Origin: Litoreibacter albidus
Lineage (GTDB): Bacteria > Pseudomonadota > Alphaproteobacteria > Rhodobacterales > Rhodobacteraceae
DNA: 64,000 nt
Reading direction: 5' to 3'
NCBI RefSeq assembly: GCF_900107015.1
Contig: NZ_FNOI01000005.1
Coordinates: 1-64,000 of the forward strand
The translations under genes and the position numbers were made by a program. The stretch's first letter is position 1. Every line of letters begins with the position of its first letter. The notes beneath the pieces are model-generated. The model did not search any database, was not told the DNA's origin, and saw only the letters and a program-made list of their open reading frames with translations. This document shows positions 60,890-64,000 of the stretch, piece after piece.

Positions 60890-61987
60890 TTACCCCATTA
60901 ATCCGGTGTTAAAAATTCGGCGCGGATCGAACTGTGCGCGCAGGCCTTGGGAGATCGCCGCAAGGGCGGCGGGTTCAGGATGAAAGGTGCGCGCCGCGCC
61001 GCGCAGACAGGTCGCATGGCCGGAAAACTTGCCCAAGCCGCCACGCAGGTCAGCGCCCTCAGACACAACGGCCCAGATCAGCCCGCCCCCCCAGTCCAGC
61101 GAATAGCGCATGTCTGACGGAAGGAATTTCAACACCTCCGGCGCGTCACTCGGTTTGACGGAAATGCGCCACAGGTCGCCCGCGACCCCTGCGAAATGCG
61201 TTACGTCGCGGGTGGCGGCCCACAGGTCGCGGGAGGCTTCGCCGTGCAATTCCTCCATATCGCCAAAGCCGTCCAACAGCGCGCGCAATGCCTTGAGGCG
61301 ATAGGTGACGGAGGCCTCGAACCCCTCCAGCCGCAACACGGTTTTCGTGGCTTCGGGAAGATAAGCCGCGCCGGATATCTCGTAAGGAGAGCCCAGAGCC
61401 TTGGACATCGCCGCAACTGCGCGGGCGGCGTCCAAGCCGTGCACCACTAGCGTCGCGGTGGCCTCTATCCCCGGCAACACCTTGAAGCCAACCTCAGAGA
61501 GCACCCCCAGCGTGCCGTGCGATCCCGCCATCAGCTTCACCAGATCGTAGCCGGTCACATTCTTCATCACGCGGCCGCCGTTCTTGATAACCGTGCCCTG
61601 CCCATCCACGTAGCGCACGCCGATCAGGCTGTCGCGGCACGCGCCCGCCTGAATGCGCCGCGGGCCGGAGGCATTGGTGGCAACGCCCCCGCCAATCGTC
61701 GGCTCACCTGTGGTGCCAAGCAACGCGCGGTGGTCCATTGGCTCGAACGGCAGGCGTTGGTTTTCCTGCGCCAGTGCCGCCTCAATCTCGGCCACGGGCG
61801 TGCCCGCTTTGGCCACCAGCGTCAAAGCACCCGGCTCGTATAGCTCGATGCCGGTCAGCCCAGCGGTGGAGAGCACCTCCCCCTTCGCCTGCCCGATCGG
61901 CCGCGTGCCGCCACCTTGAATGCGCAAGGGGCCTGTTGCGCCTGCGACCGCTTCGGCCAGCGCTGCTTCGCTATCGGGTGTCATCAT
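60890..61987 (-). CDS. glcE: Glycolate oxidase FAD-binding subunit
   Basis: The 365-residue protein has a PCMH-type FAD domain in its N-terminal half (LRIQGGGTRP, LLGTTGEPTIGGGVATNASGPRR in parts, GRVMKNVTGYDLVKL) and a shorter C-terminal half than GlcD. It forms the glycolate-oxidising complex with GlcD and GlcF. It begins 63 bases after the glcD stop. Confidence 0.95.
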   Translation of the reverse strand: MMTPDSEAALAEAVAGATGPLRIQGGGTRPIGQAKGEVLSTAGLTGIELYEPGALTLVAKAGTPVAEIEAALAQENQRLPFEPMDHRALLGTTGEPTIGGGVATNASGPRRIQAGACRDSLIGVRYVDGQGTVIKNGGRVMKNVTGYDLVKLMAGSHGTLGVLSEVGFKVLPGIEATATLVVHGLDAARAVAAMSKALGSPYEISGAAYLPEATKTVLRLEGFEASVTYRLKALRALLDGFGDMEELHGEASRDLWAATRDVTHFAGVAGDLWRISVKPSDAPEVLKFLPSDMRYSLDWGGGLIWAVVSEGADLRGGLGKFSGHATCLRGAARTFHPEPAALAAISQGLRAQFDPRRIFNTGLMG

Positions 61988-62050
61988 GTCGTCTCAACTT
62001 CTTCAAAAGCGTTTCATCTTGGCAAAAATATTCCCCCCGGATGGGCGGTT

Positions 62051-63484
62051 TCAGCCCGCGCGGCGGGTCTCGGTCGCACTCAGCGGAAAAACCTTGGCGG
62101 GGTTGAGCAGCCATTTCGGGTCGAACACGTCTTTGACCTTCATCTGCGCCTCCAGATCCTCGGGCGCGAATTGGTCGAACATCAGGTCGCGTTTCTCGAT
62201 GCCAACGCCGTGCTCCCCCGTCAGGCAGCCGCCGACCTCTACACACAGGCGCAAGATGTCCGCGCCCATGGCTTCGCATAGCTCCAGATCGCCTTCCTTG
62301 TTGGCGTTGAACAGGATCAGCGGGTGCATGTTGCCGTCGCCTGCGTGAAAGACGTTGCCCACATCCAGCCCGTATTGCTTGGACAGCTCGCCAATGCGTT
62401 TCAAAACATAAGGCAGCTCCGACACGGGGATCGTCCCGTCAAGGCACATATAATCGTTGATCTGGCCCATGGCGCCGAAGGCGGATTTGCGGCCCAACCA
62501 GATTTTGGCGCTTTCCTCGGCGGAGGTGCTTTCGCGCAGCTCCACGGGGTTATGCTTGCGGGCGATGTCCATGATCTTGGCAAGCTGGTCGTCGATCTCC
62601 TGCGGGGAGCCTTCGACCTCCACGATCAGCAGCGCCTCGCAGTCGGGGTAGCCCGCGCCCGCGAAAGCCTCGGTGGCGCGGATGACGGGGCGGTCCATGA
62701 ATTCGATGGCCACGGGCAGCACGCCCGCCTTGATAATGTCAGCCACGCAGGCGCCTGCGACTTCGTTGTCGTCAAAGCCCATTAACACGGGCCGCGCGCC
62801 TTCGGGCTTGCGCAGAATGCGCAAGGTGGCTTCGGTAACAACCCCCATTTGCCCCTCAGAGCCGCAGATGATGCCCAGCAGATCGTAGCCCGCCGCATCC
62901 AGATACGCGCCGCCGATTTCAACGATGGTCCCGTCCATCTGCACCATGGTCACGCCCAGCAGGTTGTTTGTCGTCACGCCGTATTTCAGGCAATGCGCCC
63001 CGCCGGAGTTCATGGCGATATTGCCGGCAATCGCGCAGGCCAGCTGCGACGAGGGGTCTGGGGCGTAGAAGAAATCATTCTCCTCCACCGCGCCGGTCAC
63101 GCTAAGGTTGGTCCGGCCTGTTTGCACACGGATGTAGCGGTCGTCGTAATTGGTTTCCAGCACAGCGCTGAGCTTGGCAACGCCTAGGATCACGCAATCC
63201 GCCGTGGGCAGCGCGCCCCCTGCCAGCGACGTGCCGGAGCCGCGTGGCACGACAGGCACGCCCTCTTCGTGGCAGATTTTCAAAACCGCCGCGACCTCCT
63301 CGGTGGAGGACGGCAGCACCGCGCAAAGCGGCGGGCATTTATAGGCCGTCAGCGCATCGCACTCATAGGCGCGGGTTTCGAATTCATCGTGGATCACCGC
63401 GTCCTTAGGCAGCACCTGCTGCAAGCGCGATACCAGCTTGGCCTTCTTGGCCATGATACGGGCGTCCGGGGCGGGCATTTCCAT
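62051..63484 (-). CDS. glcD: Glycolate oxidase subunit GlcD (FAD-linked)
   Basis: The 477-residue FAD-linked oxidase has the PCMH signature (VVPRGSGTSLAGGALP, DPSSQLACAIAGNIAMNSGG in parts, KYGVTTNN) and the C-terminal oxidase domain with the metal-binding HAGDGNMHP and the GEHGVGIEKR motif. It oxidises glycolate (and often D-lactate) to the oxoacid. GAGAGGAC precedes the ATG at 63484. A 25-bp inverted repeat 24 bases upstream matches the one before lldD. Confidence 0.96.
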   Translation of the reverse strand: MEMPAPDARIMAKKAKLVSRLQQVLPKDAVIHDEFETRAYECDALTAYKCPPLCAVLPSSTEEVAAVLKICHEEGVPVVPRGSGTSLAGGALPTADCVILGVAKLSAVLETNYDDRYIRVQTGRTNLSVTGAVEENDFFYAPDPSSQLACAIAGNIAMNSGGAHCLKYGVTTNNLLGVTMVQMDGTIVEIGGAYLDAAGYDLLGIICGSEGQMGVVTEATLRILRKPEGARPVLMGFDDNEVAGACVADIIKAGVLPVAIEFMDRPVIRATEAFAGAGYPDCEALLIVEVEGSPQEIDDQLAKIMDIARKHNPVELRESTSAEESAKIWLGRKSAFGAMGQINDYMCLDGTIPVSELPYVLKRIGELSKQYGLDVGNVFHAGDGNMHPLILFNANKEGDLELCEAMGADILRLCVEVGGCLTGEHGVGIEKRDLMFDQFAPEDLEAQMKVKDVFDPKWLLNPAKVFPLSATETRRAG

Positions 63485-63507
63485 GAGTTGTCCTCTCGCT
63501 GCACAGC

Positions 63508-63532
63508 AATTGGTAAAAACATATTACCAATT
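63508..63532. promoter_or_regulatory. Operator candidate in front of glcDEF
   Basis: Perfect 9-bp arms AATTGGTAA and TTACCAATT flank a 7-base spacer, 24 bases upstream of the glcD ATG and 43 bases from the divergent DUF599 start. It matches the lldD upstream repeat (8258-8282) at 20 of 25 positions with identical spacing of the TTGGT/ACCAA half sites. Confidence 0.7.
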
Positions 63533-63575
63533 TACCCGTATGGCAAGTCCCCCAAATCGCGAGTAGCATCACGAT

Positions 63576-64000
63576 ATGACAATATTAGACCACCTGTCCC
63601 TTCTGACGCCTCTCGACGCCGCCGCCCTTGCTTTGCTGGCTTTCTGCTGGTTTTTCATGAGCTGGTGGATCGAGCGCCCCAACACCGCGCGCCCGTCGGT
63701 CACCGCCATCATGGTTGAATACCGCCGCGAATGGATGCGGCAGATGGTGACCCGCGACCCGCGCATTTTTGACGCGGCGATTCTATCGGACCTGCGCCAA
63801 GCGACGTCTTTCTTCGGCTCCGGCTGCATGATCGCGATTGGCGGCGTGCTGGCGATGATTGGCAACACCGAGCAAATCCAGATGGTCGCCTCCGACCTGA
63901 CCTCCGAGGAAATTCCCAGCATCGTCTGGCAGGTGAAGCTGATGGTGGTCGTGCTGTTTCTGACGCATGCGTTCTTGAAGTTCGTGTGGTCCAACCGGCT
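63576..64000 (+). CDS. DUF599 membrane protein (5' part; 3' end outside window)
   Basis: An ATG at 63576 opens a frame that stays open to the window edge (141 complete codons). The protein has hydrophobic segments at about 12-32, 75-95 and 118-135 and the DUF599 pattern ALAFLCWFFMSWWIERP-like start with REWMRQMVTRDPRIFDAAIL. It is divergent from glcDEF and shares the operator region. Function is unknown. Confidence 0.8.
   Translation, partial: MTILDHLSLLTPLDAAALALLAFCWFFMSWWIERPNTARPSVTAIMVEYRREWMRQMVTRDPRIFDAAILSDLRQATSFFGSGCMIAIGGVLAMIGNTEQIQMVASDLTSEEIPSIVWQVKLMVVVLFLTHAFLKFVWSNR

Noticed and set aside
59660-60901. 413-codon open frame antisense to glcF
   Set aside because: It is fully covered by glcF, whose cluster motifs are clear; the antisense peptide is His/Arg-rich shadow sequence.
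1-64000. CRISPR array, rRNA operon, prophage or replication origin
   Set aside because: No regularly spaced repeats, no rRNA-like sequence, no phage structural genes and no dnaA/parAB context were seen.

Overview
The window reads as a chromosomal segment of a marine-type alphaproteobacterium of the Rhodobacteraceae (Roseobacter group). The evidence is a SAM/SAH-type riboswitch in front of metK (a class known from Rhodobacterales), the aroA-cmk-rpsA-ihfB-lapA-trpF-trpB gene order, the miaB-phoH / ybeY-corC-lnt housekeeping set, and many tripartite-type solute transporters (one TTT, one TRAP). Base composition is GC-rich, apart from a few AT-rich islands.

Layout. 1-5.7 kb is an accessory region: the N-terminal part of a large secreted repeat protein that runs off the left edge, a membrane protein, an IS481-family insertion sequence, a LuxR-type regulator that the insertion has beheaded, and about 1 kb of decayed sequence. 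5.7-11.5 kb holds ychF, trpA, an FMN L-lactate dehydrogenase, an MFS carrier and rplY. 11.5-18.2 kb is a single-direction catabolic locus: an RraA-fold protein, an alpha-ketoglutaric-semialdehyde-type dehydrogenase, a TctCBA transporter and a FadR-type GntR regulator. 18.4-19.6 kb is a divergent ParD-like/methionine-aminopeptidase pair with a clear operator. 19.7-23.2 kb has an SDR, pth, a beta-lactamase-fold hydrolase and small genes. 23.2-33.3 kb is the core block trpB-trpF-lapA-ihfB-rpsA-cmk-aroA, interrupted by a fasciclin protein, a WYL regulator pair and a probable 6S-like RNA. 33.6-41.0 kb has rpiB, trmB, a LysR/DUF1330 pair, metK with its riboswitch, lnt, corC and ybeY.

41.0-53.3 kb is a block of about 12 kb lying exactly between ybeY and phoH, genes that are usually neighbours. 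It carries hiuH-puuD (urate breakdown), an AroE-like dehydrogenase, a di-haem peroxidase with a Sel1 protein, and the most interesting locus of the window: a flavin monooxygenase, an aldo/keto reductase and a flavin reductase in overlapping frames, followed by TRAP transporter genes, with a divergent GntR regulator and a Gfo/Idh/MocA enzyme. I read this as a sulfoquinovose-monooxygenase (sulfo-SMO) pathway served by a TRAP transporter and possibly an NAD-dependent glycosidase.

53.3-64 kb returns to core genes: phoH, two envelope proteins sharing one module, miaB, an Hsp20 gene under a ROSE-like RNA thermometer, a trypsin-like protease and glcDEF. A 25-bp inverted repeat in front of glcD matches one in front of the lactate dehydrogenase gene at 20 of 25 positions, which suggests that one regulator controls both alpha-hydroxy-acid oxidases. 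No rRNA, convincing tRNA, CRISPR array or prophage was found.
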